Assembly (NCBI GenBank): GCA_963735065.1 | Contig: CAVTJL010000001.1 | Span: 744,001 to 808,000 of the forward strand | Direction: 5' to 3' | Length of the DNA stretch: 64,000 nt | Origin: CAVTJL01 sp963735065 | Lineage (GTDB): Bacteria > Pseudomonadota > Alphaproteobacteria > Geminicoccales > Geminicoccaceae | Program-made: the position numbers and the translations under genes | Shown: positions 52,860 through 62,082 of the stretch, one piece after another | Layout of the letters: the number at the start of each line of letters is the position of its first letter | How positions within the stretch are numbered: position 1 is the stretch's first letter | Notes under the pieces: generated by a model | Databases searched by the model: none | What the model was told of the DNA's origin: nothing | Seen by the model: the letters and a program-made list of their open reading frames with translations, nothing else

Positions 52860-53086
52860 ATGTTGGGCGGCCCCGGGATGCTTGCTCGCTCGAAGGAGAC
52901 AACTCTAGCGGTGCGGAGGACGGCGGTGAAGAGACTGGGCCGTGTTCTCGGAGCATCGGTCGGAAGCGTCCCGCGCGCAGCGACCCTCCGACCCGGCATT
53001 TCACGGTCGCACACGCGGAGAATCGGCGCTATGGCCATGAGCTAGCGGCCGGATCCAGGCCGATCGAGCGCCGGCACGGGGGGCAG

Positions 53087-54586
53087 GTGGGTCTCATTCT
53101 CTTCATCACGGCCATGGCGGCTCTCGCCCTGCATCTTCCCGCCGCCGCTCTCGCGCCCGCCGTCTGGCCGTTCGCGCTCCTCATCGGCGCGGTGGCGGCA
53201 TGGCGCTACGGATGGAGCCTCGTCCACCTCGTCCGCGCGCTCGTCTATCGGCGCCTCGTCTTTCCGCGCCGGCGGGCGGGGCTCTCCCGGCTCGTCGAGG
53301 ATGCGCAGGAGAACGAGGCCGATCGCGCGGCCCTCTTTCCCGAGCTGGTGGCGCTCCTCCCGATCGGCCGGGAGCCTGCGGAGACGACGGCTGCCGTTCT
53401 CCGCAGCCTGATCGAGCAGGCGAAAGGCTATCCACGGCCTTTGACCATCGTCGCGACGCCGGGCGAGATCGGCGACGAGCGCTTCGTGAGACGCCTTTTC
53501 CAGGAGGCCTCCCCTCCCGACCGGGTGCGCCTCGTGCTGGTGGCCCCGCGCCACCCGGGGCCGCGCGCGGCGCTCGCCGCCGGTCTCATCGCCGTCAGCC
53601 GGCTGAGGCCGCCGCCGCAGGCGCTGCTTCTCCTTCTCGATCCGCGCGCCGTGCTGCTGCCGGGCACGCTCGAGCGCACCGTTCCCTTCCTGGCACTCCG
53701 GCCCGAGCTCGGATTCGTCACAACCGATCAGGACGCCGCGCCCACCGGGAGCGGCCCATTTTCCGCCTGGCGGGCGCTCAGGCTGGCCCGTCGGCAGCTG
53801 CTGTGCAGCTCCTTCGCGCTGGGCGATCGCGCGCCCCCGGGCGAGGACGGCCTGCTGATCCTCCCGATCGGGCTCGCGACCCGGCCGGACCTGCTGGCGC
53901 TCGTCCGCGACGAGGGACCGGGCGGCCCGCGGCCCGATGGAAGCGAGGCGTCGGTCGGCGCCCACGGGACGATCTGGCGGTGGCTCGTCGGACAGGGCCT
54001 CGCCGGGCTCCATGTGCCGGACGTTCGGGTGCTCCTGATCGAGCGGGCGCCGGAGCGCGGCTTCCTGCGCGCCTCGGCCGCCCTGCTCCAGGTCGAGACC
54101 GGGGGATTGGCCTCGGCATTCCGCGGTCTTTGGGATCCCGACCCCATGCGGCTCGGGCCGCTGCTCTGGGGCTATCTGGTGGACCAGCGCCTCGGCGCAG
54201 CCCTCGACCTCCTGGCCCCGGTGGCAGCGCTGCTCGCCGCCGTCGCGGTCGGGCCGGGCGTCCTCCTGGCCTATCTCCTCTGGCTGATGTGCCTTTGGCT
54301 GATCGAGGCGCTCGTCCTGCTCAGCGTCCGGCCCCGCCCCGAGATCCTTGCCCCGCTGCTCGTCGGGTATGATCGCCTCTGGGCCCCGATCGTCCGGAGC
54401 AGGGTGCGGCCGTCCGCAGGCCGCCCCGCGATGCCCGGAGACACGCCGCGCAAGGTCGGCCTCGCCGCGCGCGCCGAGGCGGCCTGGGCCGACGGTCTTG
54501 CCATCCTGACGCTTCTTGCTGCTGCTGGCTTTGCCACCGGCGCGCTGACCCTGCCGCATCTTCCGGTCCTGGGCCGGACGTTCTAG
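53087..54586 (+). CDS. Alg8-like membrane protein with degenerate glycosyltransferase motifs
   Basis: 499 residues from GTG 53087, close to Pseudomonas Alg8 (494), the c-di-GMP-activated mannuronan polymerase. The framework is recognisable: RYGWSLVHLVRALVY, PPDRVRLVLVAPRHPGPRAA, LERTVPFLALRPELGFVTT, GLHVPDVRVLLIERAPERGF then LRAS, and a C-terminal membrane block. Key residues are not: the DGDT site reads DPRA (about 185-188) and the GDD site reads GAH (about 291-293). Two to three N-terminal and four or more C-terminal helices are expected. Followed by an Alg44-like gene. Either a non-catalytic partner, a very divergent enzyme or a decayed copy. Confidence 0.65.
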   Translation: MGLILFITAMAALALHLPAAALAPAVWPFALLIGAVAAWRYGWSLVHLVRALVYRRLVFPRRRAGLSRLVEDAQENEADRAALFPELVALLPIGREPAETTAAVLRSLIEQAKGYPRPLTIVATPGEIGDERFVRRLFQEASPPDRVRLVLVAPRHPGPRAALAAGLIAVSRLRPPPQALLLLLDPRAVLLPGTLERTVPFLALRPELGFVTTDQDAAPTGSGPFSAWRALRLARRQLLCSSFALGDRAPPGEDGLLILPIGLATRPDLLALVRDEGPGGPRPDGSEASVGAHGTIWRWLVGQGLAGLHVPDVRVLLIERAPERGFLRASAALLQVETGGLASAFRGLWDPDPMRLGPLLWGYLVDQRLGAALDLLAPVAALLAAVAVGPGVLLAYLLWLMCLWLIEALVLLSVRPRPEILAPLLVGYDRLWAPIVRSRVRPSAGRPAMPGDTPRKVGLAARAEAAWADGLAILTLLAAAGFATGALTLPHLPVLGRTF

Positions 54587-54595
54587 GGGATCGGC

Positions 54596-55657
54596 ATGGC
54601 CTCGCAGATCGCCCACGACACCGAGATCCACCGTCAGCACGTCAGGCTGAAGATCCCGCTGACGATCGAGATCGACGGCACCCGCTATCATGTCGACGAC
54701 TGGTCGATGGGCGGCTTCGGCGTGGCCAACGCGATGACCTCCCGGCAGGTGGGCGAGCGCCTTCCGGCCCGCATCCTCTTCCCGTTCGAGGATTTCGAGG
54801 TCTCGCTGCACGTCGAGTGCCAGCTCGTCTACATCACCGAGGACAATAGCCGCTTCGGCTGCCGCTTCGTCGAGCTGGGCCCCGGCCAGCTGGCGCTCTT
54901 CCGCTACCTGATGGACGCCTATCTGACGGGCGAGATGGTGAGCGCCGGCGACGTGCTCGCGATCGCCGGACGGCCCAAGCCCGGCGAGGCCCGCGCCAAG
55001 CCCCCGATCTTCAATCCGTACCAGGAGGAGGAGCGGTTCGGCCGCCGCTTCGGCCGCATCGTCAGCGTGGCCCTTCTCTGCCTTTTGACCCTCGCCCTTG
55101 CCGGCCTCGTGGCGCTGGGCGTCCGCGACCGGTGGCTCACCGTCGAGGCCCGGAGCGCCGTCATCGAGGCGTCGATGTTCAGGGTCAGGGCGCCGGTCAG
55201 CGGCATGTTCGACGCCTCGCGTGCCGAGGGCATCCTCAAGAACGGCTCGCCGCTGGGCAAGATCCAGCCCACGGGCGCCGATGCGGTGGGCCTGACCAGC
55301 CCCTGCGAGTGCGTGGTGCTGGATTGGCGCATCGCGTCCGGGCAGTTCGTGGCCCAGGGCGAGCCGGTGGTGGAGCTCGTCGCGGCCGATCAGCCGCTCC
55401 TGGTTCGGGCGCAGGTTCCGTTTCGCGCCGCCGAGCGCCTGAGGCCCGGCGATGTCGCCGAAATCGCGATCCCGGGCCGGCCGCAGCCGGTGCTGGGGCA
55501 GATCGACAGTATAGACTTCAAGCCACAGCTGCTCGCGATGTCTCCCGGCGTGCGTGAGCTGCCGGTCGAGCCGCGGCTGGCCCAGGTGCTGATTCGCCCG
55601 GACAAGCCGCTCGATTTCGACGATCTGGGCTCCCTCGTGAGCGTTCGCTTTCCGTGA
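54596..55657 (+). CDS. Alg44-like PilZ / membrane-fusion protein
   Basis: 353 residues. The N-terminal PilZ domain keeps both c-di-GMP motifs: RQHVR (RxxxR) and DDWSMGGFG (D/NxSxxG). One membrane helix (VALLCLLTLALAGLVALGV, about residue 158-177) follows. The periplasmic part is HlyD-like (APVSGMFDASRAEGIL, LDWRIASGQFVAQGEPVVEL, LRPGDVAEIAIPG). This is the layout of Alg44, the c-di-GMP receptor of alginate polymerase. It starts nine bases after the Alg8-like stop. No other alginate genes are in the window, so the polymer is uncertain. Confidence 0.85.
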   Translation: MASQIAHDTEIHRQHVRLKIPLTIEIDGTRYHVDDWSMGGFGVANAMTSRQVGERLPARILFPFEDFEVSLHVECQLVYITEDNSRFGCRFVELGPGQLALFRYLMDAYLTGEMVSAGDVLAIAGRPKPGEARAKPPIFNPYQEEERFGRRFGRIVSVALLCLLTLALAGLVALGVRDRWLTVEARSAVIEASMFRVRAPVSGMFDASRAEGILKNGSPLGKIQPTGADAVGLTSPCECVVLDWRIASGQFVAQGEPVVELVAADQPLLVRAQVPFRAAERLRPGDVAEIAIPGRPQPVLGQIDSIDFKPQLLAMSPGVRELPVEPRLAQVLIRPDKPLDFDDLGSLVSVRFP

Positions 55658-55820
55658 GTATGGCTTGCATTGTCAGCGGGTTGGCAAGCTCAGGGCGCAG
55701 CATTATGAATCGTGCCCCGGGAAGCACAGCTCGGGCAAGATTGAGGCATGGACCCGATGGGAGGCATGCCGGGCCAGGTTGTCCCATGCCGACTATCGGA
55801 GCGTCGGGAGTGAGGGACGC

Positions 55821-57062
55821 ATGCTGATCCAGAAGTTCTTGAGGAACCTGATCCGGGCGGGCGAGCTGACGGTCATCGATGCCGCAGGTCAAAAGCACGT
55901 CTTTCGCGGTGAGAAGGATCTTCATCGCGTGACCATCCGGCTGCACGACCGTGCGCTGGAGCGTCAGATCATGCTCAATCCGCACATGGCCGTGCCCGAG
56001 GCCTACATGGACGGGCGGCTGACGATCGAGGAAGGTACCACCTTCGAGTTCTTCGATCTCAGCGTCTCGAACCTGCACGAGGGCGCCTCGAGCCTGCCGA
56101 TGCAGGTGGCCCATCATGTCGGGCTGCTGACCCGCAGGATCCATCAGCTGAACCTGCCCGGCCGCTCGCGCGAGAACGTCCACCACCACTATGATCTGTC
56201 GAGCGAGCTCTACGGCCTCTTCCTCGACAATGAGCGCGAGTACACCTGCGCCTACTTCCCGACCGGGGAGGAGGACATCGAGGCGGCGCAGCGGGCCAAG
56301 GAGCTGCACATCGCAGCAAAGCTGCTGCTCGAGCCCGGCCAGACCGTCCTCGACATCGGCTGCGGCTGGGGCACGCTCGGCATCTATCTGGCCCGGCACT
56401 ACGGGGTCAACGTCACCGGCGTCACCCTCTCGACCGAGCAGTGCAACTGGGCCAACGAGCGGGCCCAGGCGCTGGGCCTCGCCGACAAGTGCCGCTTCCT
56501 GGTCCAGGACTATCGTGCCGTCACCGGCACCTTCGACCGCATCACCTCGATCGGCATGATCGAGCATGTGGGCGTCAACCACTTCGGGACGATGTTCCGG
56601 AAGGTGCACGACCTCCTCAACCCGAACGGCGTGGCGCTGATCCACGGCATCGGCCGAAAGGATGGTCCGAGCTACAACCATCCCTGGCTGCGCAAATACA
56701 TCTTCCCCGGCTCCTATGCCCCGGCGGTGTCGGAGCTGATGCCCGCCATCGAGCGCTCGGGCCTGTGGATGACGGACCTCGAGGTCCTGCGCCTGCACTA
56801 CGCCCACACCCTGCGGTGCTGGCGCGAGCGCTTCTGCGAGCACTGGGACGAGGCCAAGGCGATCTACGACGAGCGCTTCTGCCGGATGTGGGAGGTCTAC
56901 CTCATCGGCACCGAGCTGTTCTTCAGCCGCCAGGACGGCTTCATCTTCCAGATCCAGCTCGCCAAGGACCGCCTCGCCGTGCCGCTGACGCGCGACTACA
57001 TCACCGACCACGAGCGCGGGCTCGATGCGCAGCGTGGCGAGGTGCAGCGCGCGGCCGAGTAG
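55821..57062 (+). CDS. cfa: Cyclopropane-fatty-acyl-phospholipid synthase
   Basis: SAM-dependent enzyme methylating unsaturated phospholipid acyl chains, 413 residues. SAM motif VLDIGCGWGTLGIYLARHYG at about residue 175; catalytic-region motifs VHHHYDLSSELYGLFLD, EYTCAYFP and FFSRQDGFIFQIQLAKDR are typical of CFA synthases. ATG 55821 follows GGGAGTGAGGGA. Four bases separate its stop from the next gene, so the two are probably co-transcribed. Confidence 0.93.
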   Translation: MLIQKFLRNLIRAGELTVIDAAGQKHVFRGEKDLHRVTIRLHDRALERQIMLNPHMAVPEAYMDGRLTIEEGTTFEFFDLSVSNLHEGASSLPMQVAHHVGLLTRRIHQLNLPGRSRENVHHHYDLSSELYGLFLDNEREYTCAYFPTGEEDIEAAQRAKELHIAAKLLLEPGQTVLDIGCGWGTLGIYLARHYGVNVTGVTLSTEQCNWANERAQALGLADKCRFLVQDYRAVTGTFDRITSIGMIEHVGVNHFGTMFRKVHDLLNPNGVALIHGIGRKDGPSYNHPWLRKYIFPGSYAPAVSELMPAIERSGLWMTDLEVLRLHYAHTLRCWRERFCEHWDEAKAIYDERFCRMWEVYLIGTELFFSRQDGFIFQIQLAKDRLAVPLTRDYITDHERGLDAQRGEVQRAAE

Positions 57063-57066
57063 GGCC

Positions 57067-57849
57067 TTGCCACTCGAGCTCGCCTTCCGTCGCCTCGGTG
57101 AGGGGCCGCCTGTCCTCGTTCTCCACGGCCTGCTCGGGCAGAGCCGCAACTGGCAGGCCATCGCCCGGCGCCTGCAGCAGGCCGGCCTCGGCCTCTATCT
57201 CCTCGATCTGCGCAACCATGGCGCATCGCCCTGGTCGGACGAGGTGGGCTTCGCCGCCATGGCGGACGATCTCGTGGCGTTTGCCGAGAGCCGCCGGCTG
57301 GGCCGCGTCGCCCTCGTCGGCCACAGCCTGGGCGGCAAGGTCGCCATGGCCCTGGCGCTCCGCCGCCCCGACCTCGTGGAGCGGCTGGCCGTCGTCGACA
57401 TAGCACCTGTGGCCTACCGCTCCGGATTCGAGGATCTGATCCGCGCCATGCTGGCGGTCGAGCTCCTGCCCGCGACTCGTCGCGCCGACGTCGAGGAAGC
57501 ACTGACCCCGGCCGTTCCCGACGCGGGTGTCCGCGCGTTCCTCGCGAGCAATCTCGAGACCCGCGAGGGCCGCCTCGCCTGGGCGCCCAACCTCGAGGCG
57601 CTGCTGACCGGCATGGAGGCGCTGAAGGGCTTTCCCGAGCCGCCGGCGCCCGGCCGCTATGACGGTCCGACACTGTTTCTGCGCGGCGGCCTGTCCCGCT
57701 ATGTGCGTCCGGAGCACGAGCCCACGATCCGCCGGCTCTTCCCCGAGGCCGAGATCGTCACCGTCGAGGGTGCCGGGCATTGGGTGCATGCCGAGGCACC
57801 CGAGCGGACGATCACCGAGCTCGGCCGCTTTCTCCTGCCCGCGCGCTGA
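57067..57849 (+). CDS. Alpha/beta hydrolase (YbfF-like esterase)
   Basis: 260 residues with the HG oxyanion loop (LVLHGLLGQSRNW), nucleophile elbow GHSLGGK at about residue 89 and catalytic His in GAGHWVHAEAPE; Asp follows the VVDIAP strand. Start is TTG 57067, five bases after the cfa stop. Esterase-type specificity only; substrate unknown. Confidence 0.88.
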   Translation: MPLELAFRRLGEGPPVLVLHGLLGQSRNWQAIARRLQQAGLGLYLLDLRNHGASPWSDEVGFAAMADDLVAFAESRRLGRVALVGHSLGGKVAMALALRRPDLVERLAVVDIAPVAYRSGFEDLIRAMLAVELLPATRRADVEEALTPAVPDAGVRAFLASNLETREGRLAWAPNLEALLTGMEALKGFPEPPAPGRYDGPTLFLRGGLSRYVRPEHEPTIRRLFPEAEIVTVEGAGHWVHAEAPERTITELGRFLLPAR

Positions 57850-57869
57850 GCGAGCCGCTCGCGGGCGCG

Positions 57870-59315
57870 CTACGCGGCGCCGGCCCGGCCGAGCCAGGTC
57901 CAGATCTGGCCGAGCACGCTTCGGTCGAGCGCCAGGACCGCCAGCCCGTAGGTCAGCGCGGCGACCACGATCAAGGCGGCAAGGCCCGGGATGGGCGGCA
58001 GATGCGGGCCGATCGTCCACCGCCACGCCAGGACCAGAAGAGCCATCACCACCGTCGCGAGATGGATGGCGACGAGACCGCGACGCGCGCCGGCGCGGTC
58101 GAGGCCGAGGGCCCGGCCTACCGCGACATGGCGCAGGGGCTGCATCAGCCAGCCGCGCAGCACGCAGGCCCAGCCGATCCCGACCACGCCGATCCCGGCC
58201 AGCGGCAGAGCCAGGAGAACCAGGAGGCCGCTCGAGATCGCCGAGAGCGCGAGCTGCAGGCCGACCCGCCCCGTTCCCCGCATCAGGGCCACGTCGATGT
58301 TGCCGAGCGGCAGGGCCGCGGCGGCCAGGGCCAGGAGCTGGAGGAGCGGGATGGTGGGCTGCCACGATGCGCCGAACATCAGAGGGACCAGATCCTCGGC
58401 CACCAGGGCGAGACCGACGAAGGCCGGCAGCCCCACGGCGCAGCTCGCCACGCTGAAGCCGCGCAGCGAGTCCGCAAGGGCCAGGGGCTGGCCCTGGAGC
58501 CCTGCGAACACGGGAACGGCCACCCGGCTGATGGGAAAGAGCAGAAGCTGGGAGCCCAGCCCCAGAAGCGAGCGCGCGAAGCCATAGCCGCCTACCTGGT
58601 CCACCCCGCCTACCCAGCCGACGAGGCCACGCAGCACGACCGTGTCCAGCACGATGAGGACCCGGTCGGCCGAGGAGTAGTAACCGTAGCGGTTGAGCTC
58701 GCGCAGATGCGGCCAGGACGGCCGGAGCCCGGGGCGGATCGGGTAGGTCAGGCAGAGCACGATCGCCTCGATGGCGGCGCTCGCGATCTGGTAGATGACG
58801 AGGCTCCAGGCTCCCAGGCCGGCCAGAGCAGCCGCGATCCCGAGGGCGCCACCTCCGGCGACCGCGAGAAAGGCCCTCAGCGCCAGAGGCTTGAACCGCA
58901 GCTCCCGGCGCAGCATGGCGATGGGCACGGCGGCGACCGCGCGCAGCGGCAGCACGAGGCTGACGGCGATGGTGAGGGGCATGAGCTGCGGCTCGTCCCA
59001 CAGCCAGGCAAGGAGGGGCGCGGTCGCGACGCATATCACCATGCCCCCCACCGCCAGGGCCATGAGCCACCAGGAGACAGCGGTCGCATGGCCGGGCTCG
59101 AGCTTGCGGTGCTGGACGAGCGCCTCGGCCCAGCCTCCGGTGGTGAGCAGCGATTCGGCGACGGTCGTCCAGATGGTGGCGAGACCGATGAGCCCCCAGG
59201 CCTCGGGCCCCAGCAGCCGGGCCAGGATCCAGAAGATCGCGAGCCCGACCGACCACTGGCCCCACGTCTCCGCCGCGGACCAGAAGAGCCCCTTGCCGAG
59301 ATGCTGACGCTGCAT
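57870..59315 (-). CDS. Polysaccharide flippase (PST/MOP family, Wzx-like)
   Basis: 481-residue polytopic protein with about 12-14 helices. The N-terminus WSAAETWGQWSVGLAIFWIL and LLGPEAWGLIGLATIWT are characteristic of the polysaccharide-export branch of the MOP superfamily, which flips lipid-linked oligosaccharide units. ATG 59315. It points away from the RRE/kinase operon and shares the 447-base region with it. Confidence 0.88.
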   Translation of the reverse strand: MQRQHLGKGLFWSAAETWGQWSVGLAIFWILARLLGPEAWGLIGLATIWTTVAESLLTTGGWAEALVQHRKLEPGHATAVSWWLMALAVGGMVICVATAPLLAWLWDEPQLMPLTIAVSLVLPLRAVAAVPIAMLRRELRFKPLALRAFLAVAGGGALGIAAALAGLGAWSLVIYQIASAAIEAIVLCLTYPIRPGLRPSWPHLRELNRYGYYSSADRVLIVLDTVVLRGLVGWVGGVDQVGGYGFARSLLGLGSQLLLFPISRVAVPVFAGLQGQPLALADSLRGFSVASCAVGLPAFVGLALVAEDLVPLMFGASWQPTIPLLQLLALAAAALPLGNIDVALMRGTGRVGLQLALSAISSGLLVLLALPLAGIGVVGIGWACVLRGWLMQPLRHVAVGRALGLDRAGARRGLVAIHLATVVMALLVLAWRWTIGPHLPPIPGLAALIVVAALTYGLAVLALDRSVLGQIWTWLGRAGAA

Positions 59316-59762
59316 CGGCGCACGATGGGGGCAGAAGGCGCTCGGCCGCAACACCCTCCGCCGCCCCGTGCAACGTCAGCTCGTGGTGTGGCGCGAAGCA
59401 CTCATTGGCATGGAACTGTCACAAGCATCACGCGGAGGGTTGACAGCAAGATAGGGCACCGAACAGTAGTACTGTCGGTCGGGCTCCTAGAAACTTGAAA
59501 CCTATTGCCCCACGGCCCGTGCCGAAAGGGCCCGCTGCGAGCGCCTGACGCCCGAGCGGGTCACGGAGCGAGAAGGAGGAGAAGAAGTCAGTTTCGCAGG
59601 CGCCCTGGCGCTGTTGCCCAAGGGCCGTCGTGCGCGCAGCGAGCACCAAGGACGGCCCCGACCGCCTTGCCAGCGAGCCGTCCTGCCCCGCGACCACGGA
59701 CGAGATGGCCCGATGCGGCCGCGCTCGCACGCCAACATGCGGAAAAGGAAGAAGGACCAAGC
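59316..59762. other. Intergenic region upstream of the PqqD-kinase-glycosyltransferase operon
   Basis: The gap holds the divergent promoters for the flippase and the operon. A purine-rich ribosome-like stretch at about 59572-59588 precedes no usable start codon. I searched for a short precursor-peptide gene and found none I would defend. Confidence 0.4.
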
Positions 59763-60179
59763 ATGATGTCGCAAGCATCCTCGGTGGACTCGGACGAGGC
59801 CATGACTTTGGGAGCCAATGTCGTCGCGACGATCGTCGACGACGGTGCTGTGCTCCTCGACCTGGACAGCAAGTATTTCTATACCGTCAACCGGTCGGGC
59901 CAGGCGATCATCGCCATGCTCGAGGACGGCGTCACCGCAGGCGACCTGCTGGCGCGCTGCGCCAGCTGGGGCATGCCGGACACGGACCGCGCTGAGGTCC
60001 AGGGCTTTCTCACGCGCCTTTTGGACGACAGGCTGATCGAGCCGTCTCCTGCCCCGGGCGACACGGCCGCCGTGAGCTTCGATGCGGCGTGGCAGCCGCC
60101 CACCATCGAGCGGCAGCGCGAGCCGCTGCAGCGGATCATGGCCAGCGCCTTCGATCCGAGCCTGCCACTCGCCGAATGA
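59763..60179 (+). CDS. PqqD-like RRE peptide-chaperone protein
   Basis: 138 residues. The core VVATIVDDGAVLLDLDSKYF, YTVNRSGQAIIAMLEDG and VTAGDLLARCASWGM is the three-helix/three-strand RiPP recognition element of PqqD proteins, which present precursor peptides to modifying enzymes. ATG 59763 (or 59766) follows AGGAAGAAGGA. Its stop overlaps the kinase start (ATGA). PqqD genes with a kinase and a lasso-B2-type gene occur in ribosomal-peptide and envelope clusters. Confidence 0.82.
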   Translation: MMSQASSVDSDEAMTLGANVVATIVDDGAVLLDLDSKYFYTVNRSGQAIIAMLEDGVTAGDLLARCASWGMPDTDRAEVQGFLTRLLDDRLIEPSPAPGDTAAVSFDAAWQPPTIERQREPLQRIMASAFDPSLPLAE

Positions 60180-61180
60180 CGGCTGCGGCTGCGCGCGCCG
60201 CCCCCGTCGCGGGAGAGCGCTTCCCCTGCGGCCCGGTCGAGGTCGAGCTGCGCGCCGGCACGCCCGCGCTGCGCGACAAGCTCGCCGAGACCTTCGAGCT
60301 CTACACGGTGCGGTGGGGCGAGCCACGCCGGCATGTCGACGTCGAGGCGGGCTTTGTCGACGGCCCTGCGGCGATGGGCGAAGGCGCGGTGCTTCGCTGC
60401 GGCCGCATGCATGTCGACCGCGCGGGCGAGGATCTCGTGGCGGCCTGCCGCTCGGGAGCTGCCTGTCGCTCGTCCTCGGGCGGCACCCGCTGGAGGATCG
60501 ACGTGCCCCGCGCCAGCACGACCGGCGAGGCCGTGCCCGAGGACATCGAGGATCTGGCGGGCCTGATCCTCACGACCGCCTGGCGCGGGCTCGGCATGGC
60601 GCCCCTGCATGTGGGCTCGGTGCTGAAGGGGGAGGTCTGTGCCCTTCTCTGCGCGCCCTCGGGCGGCGGCAAGACGACGCTGACGACGGCCATGATCCGC
60701 GAGGGCTGGCGGACGCTCGGCGACGACAAGATGCTGCTCGACCTCGAGCAGGACGGTCGCCCCCGCGTCTCCGCGCTGATCGACCGCTTCAACCTGCACC
60801 CGCAGTCGCGGCGCTGGTTCCCGGAGGTGGGCGACCTCACCGGCCTGCCGCGCTATTCCGCCTGGACGGACAAGCGCAAGGTCAGCGCCGAGGCCATCTG
60901 GCCCGGTGCCGTGGCACGCCAGGGCTTCCCGACCCACCTCCTGCGGCTCGACCGGCGCGAGGATGCCTGCGGCGTCACCGTCCGCCCGATGCCGCAGGCC
61001 GAGGTCCTGCCGACGCTGCTGCGCCAGACCGTGATCCCCAGCCACCGCGCCATCGCGCGGCCGATCCTGACCGCCGTTGCCGCGGCAGCCCAGCGCCTGC
61101 GCGGCCTGGACCTCGTGATCGGCAAGGAAGCCTACGCCACCCCCGGCTGGAGCCTGCCGCTCGTGGAGGCGCTCGCGTGA
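60176..61180 (+). CDS. HPr-kinase-like protein
   Basis: 334 residues with a P-loop CAPSGGGKTTLTTAMIREGW at about residue 160 and GDDKMLLDL after it, the HprK/P-type pattern; the N-terminal 140 residues are a variable domain. No HPr substrate is expected in this setting, so it may phosphorylate a peptide or sugar partner. ATG 60176 overlaps the PqqD gene; the stop overlaps the next gene (GTGA). Confidence 0.8.
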   Translation: MTAAAARAAPVAGERFPCGPVEVELRAGTPALRDKLAETFELYTVRWGEPRRHVDVEAGFVDGPAAMGEGAVLRCGRMHVDRAGEDLVAACRSGAACRSSSGGTRWRIDVPRASTTGEAVPEDIEDLAGLILTTAWRGLGMAPLHVGSVLKGEVCALLCAPSGGGKTTLTTAMIREGWRTLGDDKMLLDLEQDGRPRVSALIDRFNLHPQSRRWFPEVGDLTGLPRYSAWTDKRKVSAEAIWPGAVARQGFPTHLLRLDRREDACGVTVRPMPQAEVLPTLLRQTVIPSHRAIARPILTAVAAAAQRLRGLDLVIGKEAYATPGWSLPLVEALA

Positions 61181-62082
61181 GCGGGGAGCCGGCGGTCAGC
61201 GTCGTCCTTCCGGTCCTGAACGGTGCTCGGACCATCGGCGAGACACTGGCGGCGCTCGCCCCTCAGGCCGGGCCCGACGTCGAGATCCTGGTCGTCGACA
61301 ACGGGTCGACCGACGCCACCCGCGAGATCGTCGGCCGCTTCGACGTGCGCCTGCTGCAGCAGCCCAAGCGCGGGCCATCCTGCGCGCGCAACATGGGCCT
61401 CAACGAGGCGCGGGGCGCGATCGTCGTCTATGTCGACGCCGACATCGTGCCGACCAGCCGATGGCTGCGCGAGATCGCGCGTCCCTTCGACGACCCGACG
61501 GCCGTCCTGGTCGGCGGGCGCACGCTCACCTACCCGCCGCAGAACGCGATCGAGCGCTATGCGGCGCAGAGCGGCCGCTTCGAGCCCGAGCACAACGTGC
61601 AGCGCGATCCCTTCCCTTTCGCGCCGTCGCAGAACCTGGCCGTGCGCCGCCACGCCGCGGTGGCGGCCGGCGGCTGGGCCGAGGAGCTGCCCTATGCCGA
61701 GGATGTGGACTTCTGCCATCGGGTGCTGGTGACGCATCCCGGCAGCCGGATCGTCTACGCGCCGCGCGCCATCGCCTTCCATCACGAGCGCACCACCGAG
61801 AAGGGGCTGCGCCGCCAGGCCTGGTGCTACGGGCGCGGCGTCGCCGACATCTATCGGCGCTATCCGAACGTCGTCCGCTGGGACCTGCCGAAGACGCTCC
61901 GGGTCGGCCGCGTGCTCATGGAGCGCGGTCTGGCGCCGGTAGGGCTTGGCCTCGGGCGGCTGCTCGGCCGCATCCCCACCGAGCGGCATGAGTTCGCGAT
62001 CTACCATCGCGCCTGGACCTGGTGGTGGTGGCGCGGCTTCTTCAGCGGCATGCTCCGCGCCGGCCGGATGGCGCCTCCATGA
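61177..62082 (+). CDS. Family-2 glycosyltransferase
   Basis: 301 residues, soluble GT-A fold. VVLPVLNGARTIGETLAAL, VVDNGSTDATREIV and the DxD in YVDADIVPTSRWL are canonical; the acceptor-side Asp is in YAEDVDFCHRVL. GTG 61177 overlaps the kinase stop. Nucleotide-sugar specificity is unknown. Confidence 0.9.
   Translation: MSGEPAVSVVLPVLNGARTIGETLAALAPQAGPDVEILVVDNGSTDATREIVGRFDVRLLQQPKRGPSCARNMGLNEARGAIVVYVDADIVPTSRWLREIARPFDDPTAVLVGGRTLTYPPQNAIERYAAQSGRFEPEHNVQRDPFPFAPSQNLAVRRHAAVAAGGWAEELPYAEDVDFCHRVLVTHPGSRIVYAPRAIAFHHERTTEKGLRRQAWCYGRGVADIYRRYPNVVRWDLPKTLRVGRVLMERGLAPVGLGLGRLLGRIPTERHEFAIYHRAWTWWWWRGFFSGMLRAGRMAPP

Noticed and set aside
59316..59762. RiPP precursor peptide upstream of the PqqD gene
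   Set aside because: Frames here lack a start codon at a ribosome site; the best one would need GTC, which is not a start.
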